Below are positions 36,615 to 51,874 of a stretch of 60,000 nucleotides of DNA, piece by piece. The stretch spans positions 374,001 through 434,000 of the forward strand of contig NC_087079.1 in the NCBI RefSeq assembly GCF_026151205.1. The letters are read 5' to 3'. The notes under the pieces were generated by a model, which was not told the origin of the DNA, did no database searches, and was given only the letters and a program-made list of their open reading frames with translations. Numbering within the stretch: position 1 is the first letter of the stretch; each line of letters begins with the position of its first letter. Position numbers and translations under genes: made by a program. The stretch comes from Bolinopsis microptera. Lineage: Eukaryota; Ctenophora; Tentaculata; Lobata; Bolinopsidae.

Positions 36615-36899
36615 CAGTGGTGTAACGAAGGGCCCCGCTTACCCCGCTGTGCAGGGGGGCGCCGTCTTAGGGGGGCGCCAAATCGACGTTTGAATGTGGG
36701 ACAATTTCGAAAACTTTATTTAAGTCCTAGGAAAACTGCGCGTTTTGCTCTAGATACACACTTTTTTAGAGATGTTACCGGCGTATCCTCTAAAATCACC
36801 TCATTTGTTCAATTTTAAGGATGGGCACCAAAAGGGGAGGGGGTGCCAACAGGGGTCGCCTTTTTGGCGGGGGCGCCAACAGGCAACGTTACGCCACTG
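36615..36899. mobile_element. hAT-like MITE, complete copy
   Basis: The ends are CAGTGGTGTAACG and its near complement CGTTACGCCACTG. Flanks CATTTAAT (36607-36614) and CATTCAAT (36900-36907) are an 8-bp duplication with one change. The 285-bp body contains GGGGGGCGCC words at both sides. A second copy, split by LINE DNA, is at 43652-48298. Confidence 0.88.
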
Positions 36900-37040
36900 C
36901 ATTCAATGTGATCCATGATCTTTCTGCTCCATTAGTGTATCTCTATAGGGATCGGGACTTTTGCTAAACAGGGGCTCTTGTATCAAGGGACTTGAGACGT
37001 AAGGCATGCAAGGGGAGTACCCGAGCCGATGAGGTGTTAA

Positions 37041-37870
37041 GGCCACAGGGGGGGGTCCGAGGTCGAAAAAAAGTTTTTTGCCAGTTGGCAGACCACGTAC
37101 TATCTGACGCTTGCACACCACCCTTAGCCCCCCAGAGCGCCTAGTTTGTCGTAAAATTGAGGTTAACTATTGCCTTTTTAATCAGTTAACCTCACAAATA
37201 ACCAGTTCTTAACATTTTGTTGCTCTCGTCACAAGTTAAACTTAATGGGTATCAATTGGCCATCCAATGTGAACAGAACTATTATATGTCCTTTATTTGT
37301 TGGAAAATTGAGGTTAACATATTTTCTCAGAATCATGGTCTTTTGACTCTCCTGAACAATTTATTTACCACCTCAAAAACCTATCTTCTCCTAGAGCTTT
37401 TATCCATTTCACCTCAAATTTGGAACTTATGTTCCTGAAATAAATTTAAAAGTTTGTTATGTAACGATTGTTGTAATTTTGCTCCTAACTCTTTTTATGA
37501 GGTTAACCATTTTAAATTTTGTAAATTTTGTAATTCTCACTCATGGTTAACCTCATATCTCAGCTTTGGAGCAAGATATCATAAATCGTTACATAACAAA
37601 AACTCAAAATACCTTTAAGAACATTGTTGGCAAGTTACAAGGTTCTAAGTCATAAACTAAAAAAGAAGATAGATTTTGAACACAATTGCATTTAAAGTTT
37701 TCATTTACAATAGAATTACAGGTAAACCTCAAAATTAAACGCGCGATATCTTCAAATAGGAAACTTTGTTTTCGGTAAGGACAAAAGCATTTGAAAATTT
37801 AGATCGAGCTCTACAACATATCTCAAAATCTCAAAATTGACCTCGGACCCCCCCCCCCCCCCCTGTGGCC
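37041..37870. mobile_element. TTAA-flanked inverted-repeat element (830 bp)
   Basis: GGCCACAGGGGGGGG...GACCTCGGACCC-type termini are inverted (left GGCCACAGG, right CCTGTGGCC) and the element sits between TTAA at 37037-37040 and TTAA at 37871-37874. TTAA duplication is typical of piggyBac and Kolobok families. The interior has no transposase but repeats GAGGTTAAC in both orientations at least five times. Confidence 0.75.
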
Positions 37871-38308
37871 TTAATACACAGCCTACATTTTAAGTATAAA
37901 TATTAGAAGATAGAAGAGTGAAAATCATGCACACCTTCTTGAAATTCATCACTGGTCCAAGAGTAACTCAACACTTAACATTTGCTAGATTCTGACAGAT
38001 ACATCTACATTATACATTAATAAAACATTTACCATTGGTTACTCGAATGTTACTACTTCTCTGGTGGTTTTTAGTTGTGCATAATTGGTTCTTAAAGTAA
38101 CGATATCCAGTTTCTCAGCACAATAAGACGCTTATGTCTGAGACAGTCTCTTCTTCGTGGCTGCACAAGCCACAAAGGAGAACTACTGGTGTTAGATTTT
38201 AAAAAGGTACGGATGATTATGTTCAGACCTTGTGATAAGGTGCACTGCAGTGCTGTATATGTCTGTTGTTAATACGTTGTCCTCAATAAGGCGTTTGATT
38301 AAGATAAA

Positions 38309-38665
38309 CACCCTACGCGCGTGGGGTGGACTCCTGGGGTGGACTTTTATTCAGCGCGTATTTTGTAGCCTGTTCAACTTGACGTTTTGATTCGTTACTA
38401 TCTCAATGTCACAGATACACAGAATGTGAGGTGATCATCTTAAAGAGAAACGTCTCAGCTTTCACCTGGTGTAAAGTTTATCTTTGTACTCAAAATATAG
38501 CTCGCTCAGTGTGCAATAGAAGTTGACAATACAATAACCACGTCTGCGACCGGTCGTCAGATACCGGAGTGTTGCACAAAATTGGGTCCCTAAATTAAAA
38601 TTCTATGACACAGTTACCATGCAGAAATGTCTGGAGTAACATTTGGTGAAAATTTGAAGGGTCTA
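38309..38665 (+). repeat. Left terminal inverted repeat
   Basis: Matches 42960-43317 in reverse orientation, with only scattered differences until about 38640. Contains the sub-repeat GGGGTGGACT twice near its outer end; a related GGGGTGGACTCTTGCGGC lies inward at about 38756. Confidence 0.85.
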
Positions 38666-39236
38666 CTGTAAATATTGCAAAAGTTATTGAAAACAAACTA
38701 GCTTAATCAGAAGTTTTTTGGGAAATTTCAAATTTTGTACGTAGTGGGGTCTACAGGGGTGGACTCTTGCGGCGCGCATCTGACGGAGTGGCTTTTTCAA
38801 CAGCCGTCAGTACGGCCAATATCAGAGCACAAATTATTGTGAGTAAGACCTTAATGATCAGCTATGAACCCCTCACTAGAGTAGTAACCGTATCTAAAAA
38901 CAAGGAAATGTTATTCCGTCAAAGCTCAAATTTTTTACTCTTCTCAGTGCAGTTAGTGTTACTATGAATGTACTAGCTAAGTATCGTTGATCGTAGCTGC
39001 ATTACACAGTAGAAAGTAACCAAGGAAGACTGCTGATTAACGAAGCAATTTCAACGTGAACAGTTCCAAAATACATAATCATGGCGACGATAGTTCAACT
39101 TGAACCTTTATAGTTTTTACAGTCTAAAATCACAATAAAATCACGTGAACTGCAAATCACAAAATCAAATCACTCAAATCTGATAGTCCCGTTACAGTAC
39201 GCTTTCGTGACAACCTCAACGCTTAAAAAATAAATA

Positions 39237-42032
<2,796 letters not shown>

Positions 42033-42731
42033 TACACCATAACTATCTGCTGTAACAGCAAAAATTAGAATTATGTCGGACATAATTCTAAAAAATTGGA
42101 ACATCGTAGTTAATCAGTGTGGTGCTAACAACAGAGAGCGATTTGAACGGTAGGCAATTTCATAAATTCCATTAACGCGATATAAGGATGATTGGAACAA
42201 GCTAAAATCTACTATGTAGCATTGATAACTGGCTATATCGCTGCATTAAACGATAAAAGTATTGCTAACTATGGATATTCTAAGTGATCTAGGCAGAGGG
42301 GAACCGGCACAGCCAGATTGCGTTGTCTTCAGTGACTAAGTTTCACGATAGTAAAATTGACCTTATTTATTTTTAAAAAGGATGCACAGTTCAAGCAATA
42401 AATCGATCAGCTGCTCATATGATATTTGCATTTAAAGGAGGGCCCAGTGCAGTGACAAGTAAGTCTGTTAAGGCAACATTTAGTTCTGAGATTAGCTGAG
42501 TCTTGACAAAGATAAGTTGAGTTTCGAGAAAGTGCACACGGATAAAGTTATCAAGTGAAAATGATAAGACTAAGTTAGGGTCCAGTCAACAGAATGGCAG
42601 CTGTAACAGAAACAGTTCATTGGATAGGAGAGTAGGGGATTATGACGGAGTGAAGTTTATATAGCAGGGCAAACAAAAAACAACTGACAGCACTGAGCAA
42701 GTGAACTGGAAAATTGAGGAAGGGAAATAAC

Positions 42732-42875
42732 TGTGGTTGTCAGCCCTTTCCGTAGCAATCAGGATTTCCCACGAGATCGATCAGGCAATCAGGATTTCCC
42801 ACGAGACTGCTCCATCCGATGCGCGCACTTTTGTCACGTGACGGCCACGTGACGCTCAAATCGTTGTCACGTGGT
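42732..42875. promoter_or_regulatory. Possible promoter of the element-borne gene
   Basis: A direct repeat of CAATCAGGATTTCCCACGAG (at about 42757 and 42786) is followed by three CACGTG boxes between 42836 and 42874. The ankyrin gene reads leftwards from about 42032 and its first coding exon follows an acceptor, so a 5' exon and promoter should lie to the right, here or in the right inverted repeat. Confidence 0.4.
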
Positions 42876-42959
42876 ACAGAAGGGAGGTTCCTAGAGCGTT
42901 GATCTCGACAAGAGGGAGTTTCTCACGGTTTATCTTCAATAACTATCGCTATTTTTATA

Positions 42960-43317
42960 GTAGAGAGTTGAAACTATCACCAAATGTTTCCCTAGACATT
43001 TCTGCATGGTAACTGTGTCATAGAATTTTAATTTAGGGACCCAATTTTGTGCAACACTCCGGTATCTGACGACCGGTCGCAGACGTGGTTATTGTATTGT
43101 CAACTTCTATTGCACACTGAGCGAGCTATATTTTGAGTACAAAGATAAACTTTACACCAGGTGAAAGCTGAGACGTTTCTCTTTAAGATGATCACCTCAC
43201 ATTCTGTGTATCTGTGACATTGAGATAGTAACGAATCAAAACGTCAAGTTGAACAGGCTACAAAATACGCGCTGAATAAAAGTCCACCCCAGGAGTCCAC
43301 CCCACGCGCGTAGGGTG
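42960..43317 (-). repeat. Right terminal inverted repeat
   Basis: Complement of the left arm at 38309-38665. Its inner part is AT-rich and slightly diverged. Confidence 0.85.
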
Positions 43318-44787
43318 ATAAAGGCATGGAACACTTCGAAGTGGATTGGCTGGTTGTGCCAAGCTTAGCCAGTTCCTTTGCTTTTTCGTTTCCTTACAAT
43401 CGATCCAATGTTTCCTGCTAGCTATCCATCGGATCTTCGAAGTGTTTGTGGATCCGAAAGCATAAAGAGAGTCATAACAGTTTCTTTTATTTTATTTTTG
43501 CAGTTTCTAGTCGTAAGTAGTTCTACTCCTCGTTATTAAGCAAGAGTGAAGAGGAGCTAGCTCGCTTGTATATATATAATAAAGGAGAGGCTTCATTCTG
43601 TAGACCAACAAATTTCCGACGAATTGGTGGCCCAGTACCTGGCAGGGCAGGCAGTGGCGTAACGAAGGGCCCCGCTGACCCCGCTGTGCAGGGGGGCGCC
43701 GTCTTAGGGGGGCGCCAAATCGTCGTTTGAATGTGGGACAATTTCGAAAACTTAACTAAAGTACTAGCAAAACTACGCGTTTTGCTCTAGATACACACTT
43801 TCTTAGAGATTTTACCGGCGTATTCTCTACTTAATAAGCTAGACAACTATGGAATACGTGGAAACGCCAATAGACTCATCACTAGTTATCTCTCTAATAG
43901 ATATCAATATGTCTCTGTACTGGGCGAAGAGTCTGACAAGCTGCCTGTTCTCTTTGGAGTTCCCCAAGGCTCTTGTCTCGGACCCCTGCTATTTATAATA
44001 TATGTTAACGACTTATTTAGAACAACTGATCTGGGCAAGTTCATACTTCAGAATGTAGAAAAAAACTGTATAAAAGAGCAAACGAAATTCTCCGTTTGTT
44101 ACACCAGTACATGAAATGCAACCTATTACATATAAATATAAAGAAATGCTGCTACATTCACTTCAAGCTGTCACGTACAGCTACTGATAATGAGGCAGAT
44201 AACGAATCAGAATATATACTAACTCTGAATAATACGGTAATAAAGCAAGTTCAAGAGACCAAGTTTTTAGGTGTTATTATTGACCAAAAGCTAAAATGGG
44301 ATGCTCAAATAAGAGCCCTCAACTCGAAACTTAGATGTGAGATCGGAAGACTCAGTAGAATACGACACGTTATCCCGAAAAAACACCACAAAGAATTGTA
44401 CCACACGTTATTTGAGTCACGCCTAAGATTTGGAATATCGGTATGGGGTGGGTCAAGTAACAATATGCTTCAACCCATCTTCATCACCCAGAAAAAATGT
44501 ATCAGAATACTATTTGGTGACCTTGAAGCATATCTAGATAAGTTTAGAACATGTGCCAGAACACGTTGTATAGATGAACAAATCCTAGGAAGGGAATTCT
44601 TTGTAAAAGAGCATACAAAGCCGTTGTTTAACAAGAACGGCCTTCTTACCGTCCACAACCTCTACAAATACACATGTCTATTAGAACTGTTCAAAATTGT
44701 CAGATTAGAATCTCCAATCTCACTCCTATCTTTACTCCACAGATCACCATCACAAAGACGTTCAGACCAGTTCATCACCCCGAACCC

Positions 44788-46763
44788 TCTCTCTCTCTCT
44801 GTTTTGGTCAACGGTTTCTGGCCTCCTAGTGAAGAGGGAGGCCTTCTCGCCGTGCCCACAGAGTGTGACTCCTGCTAGCCACACTCCAGGACTCCCTAAG
44901 TATATACAAAAACATAGAATAATAGATATCAACGCAACAGACCTCTGGAGTCTCGAAGCTGTTACTACCTTGCTCAGAGCAAACCCACTTCAGATGTTCT
45001 TCTTTGGCGGGCAGGCGAGGGACTTCCGAGCATGGTCCACACCTGAATATGTGTCACTATCTGGGATAGTCCTGTGTGGGTCTAGTGTATGATTGTTTAT
45101 GAACCTTGGTGTATGTCCTAGATGCTTATCCAAATAGATCCTCTCTGTCAAACCTTGTTGACTGTTCCACGAATTTGATAATGTGGTCGAGTTTACTATT
45201 GATGAGTTCCTCAATTGTTAGGATGGGTTTACCAAATATCCTCATTCTAGTTGTCATCAGCTGGATGCATTTACATAGGAAGTGTTGTGATGTTTCTGCT
45301 TCCCCTGGGCAGTGTTCACAGTCTTGTGTTTCGAAATTGGAGTTGTTTGCTACCGTCTGGAAGTATGCTAGTGGGCTGTGTCCTGATAGTAGCCATGTTA
45401 GCCATCTGATGTGAGTACCTGTGATGTTAATTTTCTTGTACCTGTTTTTGTTGAGGAAAAATGTTAGTGGGGTTTTTCCTTTATCACTGAGTGCCACCTG
45501 TTTATACTTCTTGATATGGAGATTGAAGAGGTAATCTTTTATTTGGGTGTTGATTATAGTTCTTTACCGTATACTCCTTCATGTCCTGGAACAAAGTTCT
45601 ACTCGATGCGAAAACCTAGCGAGTTGAGTTGGTCTGAAATGTTCAGAACGAACCTGGAGTTAAAATTGGTGCTGTTAAGGGCTTTAAATGCAGCCTGGGA
45701 ATCTGAGAGGAATTTATGATTGATTGAGATCCTAAGTTATCATTAGTCCAGAAACTTGCCATGTATAACGCAAATAGCGGGTACGATTTCCTCAATGAAC
45801 CTGAAGAAGGAATATCTGTCCTGAATTGATACCATGTAACGTCGAGCTTAAAAATGAATCAAAAGTTCGAGTAAATCGTTAAACGTTGTATGTCCTATTT
45901 GCATCCCCTAAGCATTGCATTGATGTTTATTCCTGGTCCGGTTAGCTTTGCGTTTCAGAAATAAAGAGGTCCACTATGCTTAAAGAGCTAAGCTGTCCAC
46001 CAGGGTACTGTAGATCTAAGGGTTCCCCGTGTAATGGGGCAGGCTGTGATAAAGCATCTCTGCAGGATGTCCGAGATGAACTGATTCGAGTGTTGAGAAC
46101 TTCCGCTGTAGAAACTGAATAGAACCAGTAAGGATGTCAGTCAAACTCTGCTGCTACTAGATGATTGTAGAGCGTCCAGTCACACTTCAATAAAGAGTGT
46201 GGCAAAGCTAACCCGGTCCCCTGAAAAGTGGTTACTGGAGGAAGAAGTTCCAGGAATTCTCGTTATCAGTGTGTTCTCGTAGTCAGAGTTGAAATCCCTA
46301 ATTTTGTCTTATCACGAGCCTGTGTCTAGCGTGTGTCAGCCCTTACGCATTAGCTGTCTTAACTGAAAAGACCTGAAAAGTGGTTACTGGAGGGAGGAAG
46401 TGCCAAGACTACTCATTATCAGTGTGTCCTTGTAGTCAGGATGAGCGAATTGGAATCCCTAGCTCTGTGGTGGGTGACTTCGATGGGACCTGAAAGCTGG
46501 AAGAGAATTTCCTGGTGATTTAATAGCTCTTAGAGCTAGGTATCTGTGTCTAACGTATCGTCATTTGTGTGTGTACTATCTTGTAACCTGATATCTGAAA
46601 GAGAAATTTCCTGGTGCTTGGTAGCTGTTATTGTTGACTTCCTGGTTCCCATGGGAACTTTGAGTTGGCAAGTCCCAACCTTAGTACTCAACAAGAGAGC
46701 ACACCACCCGTTAGTGCCAACCAGGCCACACCACGTGGAGGTTCGGAGAGGATTTCGTGACCC
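44788..46763 (-). mobile_element. Second LINE inserted in the first (minus strand, RNase H and zinc knuckle)
   Basis: TCACCCCGAACCC occurs at 44775-44787 and again at 46764-46776, a 13-bp target duplication. On the minus strand the insert encodes an RNase H piece (FLSDSQAAFKALNS, then VPGHEG, about 45735-45550) and a C-terminal part with the C-x2-C-x7-H-x4-C-type knuckle CEHCPGEAETSQHFLCKC (within 45497-45126). It ends at low coordinates in an (AG)n tail next to the duplication. Upstream, VPWWT near 46010 resembles the endonuclease-RT linker, so most of the RT is missing. It is an I/R1-like, deleted and inactive copy. Confidence 0.8.
46216..46475. repeat. Diverged ~90-bp duplication inside the second LINE
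   Basis: Two copies share CTGAAAAGTGGTTACTGGAG and ATCAGTGTGTCCTTGTAGTC-type text, at about 46216-46310 and 46376-46475. No meaning is known. Confidence 0.55.
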
Positions 46764-46969
46764 TCACCCCGAACCCATCCTCCTCTTTCATTTATCAATC
46801 AACAAAAATGTGGAACGACTGTCGAAAAATTGACAGTTTGATAAGCTTTACTAAGTCAACGAACTTAGTTAAAGTAACACTGAAAAGTGAGCTACTCAAG
46901 ATACAGTCCAGGTACGAAGAATTAGAATGGACAGAATTAAACTTCAATAAGAATGAGCTTGTGTTTTAA

Positions 46970-48186
46970 AAACAGAGTCCTTTGACTTTATTATTTTGAA
47001 ATTGAAGAAACGTTTGGCCATAACTCATTTTGTTCGCATTATAGATTCACATTCACTTTAACTTTCACTATCACGCACAGTACAGGGTCATACCTCAATA
47101 CCAAATTATTATAGGGCACAAGAACAGATTTGTTTACAATTGTCAAAATTTGTTGAGCCCAGCAGCTTACTTCCTTTCCTCTCTTCCCCCGTCGTCTGGA
47201 GTGTGTGACTTTTGTTGATGTCCGAGCTCTTATATTTATCTTTAGTTAATGGTTAACTTTCTGTGATTGGACTCGGTATTTTCGTCCCGACCGAGTGGGA
47301 CGATGCTTGCTCGCCAGTTAAGCCAGATAACACTAATTTCTACAAACCACAGAATATTAAATATAAAATGTGTCCAGTATGGCGCGAATGCATAATTTGA
47401 TAATTTCTTGACGCCGTCGTCGGGGTGAGAGTTATCTGAACCAACTGCATGCCCCTACGATTGCGTCACCACTGGTGAGCAAGCATTTGTTTGTTGTTTA
47501 GTTGTGTTGAAAGGGAACATTACTTGATTAATTCATCCATTCGGATTTTAATAACGATGAGCTATGATATACCGTTCATCTTAGATTATTGGATCAATTT
47601 TATTATATGATTAGATTTTATAAACGAACTTGGCACACAAAAGATTATAATGCGGAGGTTGGCTGGCTCTTCTATAATAAATACGACACTCCAATTTACA
47701 GAATGCTTGCTAGAGATAAAACAAAATATTATCAGACTGTACATGCAGCATGAGTAACTGGTGGATAAGCCTTCGGTAAAAACGGATCCGGAAAAGTCAA
47801 TGCGGCACTCGGGTCCTTGGTATTGTCGTCGGTATGTTGTCCATTATCTACGTTCTGCTTCCATAGTTTAAACAATAGTGAGTTCTAAATATACAGCTTT
47901 AAACCGATTAAGTATGAATGAATAAAATACCTGACAATCCGCACTCCTATAATTCAAAAGCATGAGTAACTCGTAGTGATGTATGATTTCTAGAAACTTT
48001 AAATTAAATTTGGCGCTCACAGGTCCTCGTGATCATGTGATCGCAGCATGAGGTTCTTCAAGCTTAAATTATTCACCTTACTGAGGCAGTCAACCAACGC
48101 GCGGCTTTATTTTTATGATATGATATGTTTTGATTGTTATTAATAAATACCAAAATTTAAATTTGTTTTCCTAAAATTTGTTTTCC
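46970..48186. other. LINE 3' region and unassigned DNA within the split MITE
   Basis: No gene seen. Just before the MITE resumes, TTTGTTTTCCTAAAA is present twice in tandem (about 48161-48190), which may mark the 3' edge of the insertion. Confidence 0.45.
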
Positions 48187-48438
48187 TAAAATCGCCTAAT
48201 ATGTTCAATTTTAGGGAGGGGCACCAAAAGGGGAGGGGGCGCCAACAGAGGGGCGCCTTTTCGGCGGAGGGGCGCCAACAGGCAACGTTACGCCACTGAG
48301 GGCAGGGTCAATGATGAAAAAAAGCAGTCAAGCTTCATGCATATTATGTTGAGCATTATTAACCAATAAATGTGGGAACTCCCACAATCCAAGATAAGAA
48401 CTCAATTTGATCAATTCTTGGAAGATACTTAATAAAAT

Positions 48439-49212
48439 GGATGATGATTAATCACTCTACACTCGACTGTCACGTGACTTTTTCAACCCGTTCTCTAGCT
48501 GGTCCTGAACGACTATTCGAAATCCTAACCCTCTAATCTGATCCCAACCCTAACCCTAATATATATAACCTAATCCTTAGCAAAAGCATGTGCTGAAACC
48601 CTAACCCTAACGAGAAAAACAATCTCGAAGATCGACTGTAGAGTGATTTAGCACGCTCGGTGAATTGACATCGTCAATTAATATTTGATAAATTATTACT
48701 TTTATATTTGATGGAGAAATAGTTACTGTATATTTTTCCATGTAGAGCGATGACACTTTGTAGAAATTAGTGATGATGTTATGTCATAATTTTTACTTTA
48801 CTTTACTTTATTGTTATTTGATTTTATTACGAGCGTGCTAAATCACTCTACTATACAGTCGATCTTCGAGATTGTTCTAAAAGGACCCCCAACAGTTGTA
48901 ATTAACTTCAATCGATGTATTTTCGGACGCTGATTCCGAATCACCCCCATGACATGCATAGGGGTAAAATGCTCCCCTGACGAGATATTGGCGAAAAACT
49001 GTCTCGATCACGTAATATGACCGTATAAGGAAGTTAGTCTAATTTCTCGTTAGGGTTAGGGTTTCAGCACATGCTTTTGCTAAGGATTGGGTTAGGGTTA
49101 GGGTTGGGATCAGATTAGAGGGTTACGATTTCGAATAGTCGTTCAGGACCAGCTAGAGAACGGGTTGAAAAAGTTAGGTGACAATCGAGTGTAGAGTGAT
49201 TAATCATCATCC
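48439..49212. mobile_element. Inverted-repeat element with telomere-like motifs in both arms
   Basis: Left end GGATGATGATTAATCACTC and right end its complement. The arms (about 180 bp left, 335 bp right) share blocks of CCCTAACCCTAA and the word CAAAAGCATGTGCTGAAACC. The left arm is shorter and stops where a second inverted-repeat unit (48618-48876) begins. A related solo arm is at 3141-3560 and a diverged piece at 52678-52860. Confidence 0.75.
48618..48876. mobile_element. Nested MITE with ~43-bp inverted ends
   Basis: AACAATCTCGAAGATCGACT at the left is matched by AGTCGATCTTCGAGATTGTT at the right, and the similarity extends through AGAGTGATTTAGCACGCTCG. The 259-bp unit occupies the centre of the 48439-49212 element. 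Confidence 0.75.
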
Positions 49213-49319
49213 TAAACGAACTACATGAATGTGTATATATAATTTTTATTAAAAGTGTTTTATTGCACACTTGATATGAAGGGAAATTATTAATTTGTTG
49301 TTTATAACCTTGCTCTAAG

Positions 49320-49678
49320 GTACTGGGCGGCGCTCAGCCGTACTGTCATTCCGCCGAATCTTTATTCGGGCTGAGTGAATTACGACCTCCATCGCCCTGA
49401 AAAAAGTGCGAATGCTCATTGGATGTCAGATCGCACGTGACTCGCATTCACGTGATCGTTCAAAACCAATTACAGCCGCGCAAAAGATCACGTGCACGCC
49501 AACTACCAATCAGAAAGAAGTGACGTATGCGCTAAAAGAGCCGCGCGCTGAGTTAAATTGTAAAATCTGATTATTTGTAAATTCGCATAAACGCGCCTAT
49601 TTGCGCGTTTTAGTGTTTAGAGGGTTCAATTACGCCAGGCTATGTTTATGAACATAATAGCCTGGGGTCCTCAGGTAA
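49320..49678 (+). mobile_element. Larger copy of the TTACTGGG MITE family
   Basis: Begins GTACTGGGCGGCGCTCAGCC and ends GGGGTCCTCAGGTAA, with flanks GCTCTAAG (49312-49319) and GCTTTAAG (49679-49686), an 8-bp duplication with one change. Relative to the 66-75 bp copies it has about 280 bp of extra middle sequence. Confidence 0.75.
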
Positions 49679-49686
49679 GCTTTAAG

Positions 49687-51874
49687 CAGCGCTCTCTCGC
49701 TTGCAGTTGCGCGCGCGACCGACAAGCGCACCACGCAGTACGCATACACTCATGGCTATGTTGTATCATGTTGTCATACGTTTTATGACTCGCCGCGCAC
49801 GAAGTGCGCGGCTCCCCTTGTATCGTCAGGACCTAGTGAAACGACCGTGGGTGTCACAACGTGATACAAGTATCATATATGTGAATTTATAATATAATTT
49901 ATATTTGAACTACATATTTCACTTCCTTTATTTTCCATTTGTTAATGAACTGACCCGGCGCACGCTACTTCAAAGCTTCGTGCCTCGAGTTTTAACATTC
50001 AAAGAAAAAAGCTCGGCGCGCGCTACTTCGAAGAAAGTTAGACGAGTATCACATAGCAGCCTTCAAATTTTTAAATAATTAACTTCAAATGCAAATGTGC
50101 AATATATTTTTACAAATAATGAATGAAAAGAATATTCAGTTAGGAGGATTCCGCCGCTTCGACGCGCCGCGCAAACTATAAGTATTCTTGCTTTGTATCG
50201 AAGCAAGATTGTTGACAAAATCGTTGACAAGATCGTTGACGAAATCGTTGACCATTGTTAATATGATCTGGCCCGGCGCGCGCTACTTTGTAGCACTTGC
50301 CATCGCGGGCCATTTCTAGAAGAAAGCGGCGCGGCGCGCGCTACTTTGAAGAAATTTTGATGAGTAACATCCTTCAACGAGATCGTTGACGAGATCACGT
50401 TCGCGTTGACGAGATCGTTGCTATGCTTCGCAAAGCAACGATCTGGAAGTGTTGACATCGTCAATCAATTCTAAGTTTGATTCATACAAAATAGTTTTAT
50501 AATTTTATTTTTTTATTTTTTAGTGTGTAAAGTGTAAGTTTTTAACTTTGAACTTACCAAAACGCGCCGAGTTGGAGCAACAATTTTATGATCAGTATCA
50601 CCCGCGGTAAATTCAAAAACGATATTGTCTAGTATTTACTATTTATAATACCTTCCGGGAATTATATCCACTAAACACTAAAACTCGTGGACACTGAGAG
50701 CTTATAATTTGCAGATATATCCCTCAAAGGAAGCGAATGTATTATCAGCATAGACTCAGACTGGCTGGCGGCAAGTTTCAAAACAAATAACAGTAACACT
50801 GGCGTTATATATATATTACACATTATATTGTCAATTGTATCATGCGCACGTATCACATTATATTATTACACCCCTTCCAATCGGAACCAGAATGTATCAT
50901 AAAATATAATACTAGGTAGTGCGCCATCGACAGTGAGCCGCGCGTGCCGACTGTAGGATGGTTTTTTAGCGCTAATTTCGGCCAGCACAATTTTCTTCAA
51001 ACAAATAGATATTAAGTATCCTTCCCGACCTCTGATTGCAACAAAAATTGATAAGCTTACTTATAGACTTACAAGGAAGGTGTCCGAAAAGTTTAAAGCA
51101 TATCCAACCATCAGACATTATGTTACAGCTAAAAGCAGCGTATTTTGCCCCATTTTTATCACTATATTAACTCCGATATCCATGTCCACCAAATTTTTCG
51201 GACAGTTGTGAAAGCCCTATTGGAAGGTCGTCGCCAATTTTCAGAATGATCTCATTCAAGGAACTGAAGATATATCCAAATAATACGACAAAAATCAACG
51301 AATTTGGTCAAATTTGATCAAATTACGCGACTTTTACAGCTAATTTTGCTCCAAAAGCCGCGCACCATCAAATATGGCACCCAGGCGAAACTCACTGATC
51401 TTTCCAAAAAGGTATGACAAATTTGGTATTGTGAAAATTCTCACAGTCTCTAGAAAACAATGGTACAAAAATTTTTAAAATCCGTTTTTTTCCGTATTTT
51501 TATGGTGCACCTCCTAATAATACCTTCGCTGTTTCGTGCCTTCGTACCTTCAGCACTCAGAATTAAGCGAAGGTATTATAGTATTATATTATAATTTTCG
51601 TGAAAAGTACGATGTAAATGGTTAAACAGTAGCTTTTGTTAAGGTTTAAAAAATAAGTTGTTCGTGAATAACGTAATCTCAAACGATTCCCCGTTCAATT
51701 TACGTTTTAACTTATATTAGCGTAGAATCTCAATTGACGATGTCAATCCTTCACATGAGTACTAGCTTGACGCGGCCCATACCAATAGTGCATCGCCATC
51801 ATGCTACAAGTACAATGCCAAATGCAGAATCAAGCAATTTAAATAAACATTTCATACATCATACATCATACGCG
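49687..51874. other. Intergenic, repeat-derived, with recurring CGGCGCGCGCTACTT words
   Basis: CGGCGC(G/A)CGCTACTT recurs near 49956, 50017, 50274 and 50333, and GTTGACGAGATC/GTTGACAAAATC words recur at 50205-50420. No gene seen. It is likely an old composite repeat. Confidence 0.5.

Larger units (their letters stand above)
43830..46969 (+). mobile_element. CR1/L2-like non-LTR retrotransposon remnant (reverse transcriptase)
   Basis: The left part reads as RT: LITSYLSNRYQYVSV, then GVPQGSCLGPLLFIIY and VNDLF. The following block that should carry the catalytic F/YADD is absent: the frame jumps to EILRLLHQYMKC with a frameshift near 44050. It continues with KKHHKELYHTLFESRLRFGI and SVWGG (RT thumb region). 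The coding part is interrupted at 44787 and resumes at 46764 (SSFIYQSTKMWND) to a stop at 46967-46969. It is dead: 5' truncated, lacking the active site, and split. Confidence 0.82.
43652..48298. mobile_element. hAT-like MITE split by inserted LINE DNA
   Basis: The left part (43652 to about 43828) and right part (about 48187-48298) match the complete MITE at 36615-36899. Perfect 8-bp flanks AGGGCAGG are at 43644-43651 and 48299-48306. The intervening 4.3 kb is retrotransposon and other sequence, so it landed in the MITE later. Confidence 0.85.
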
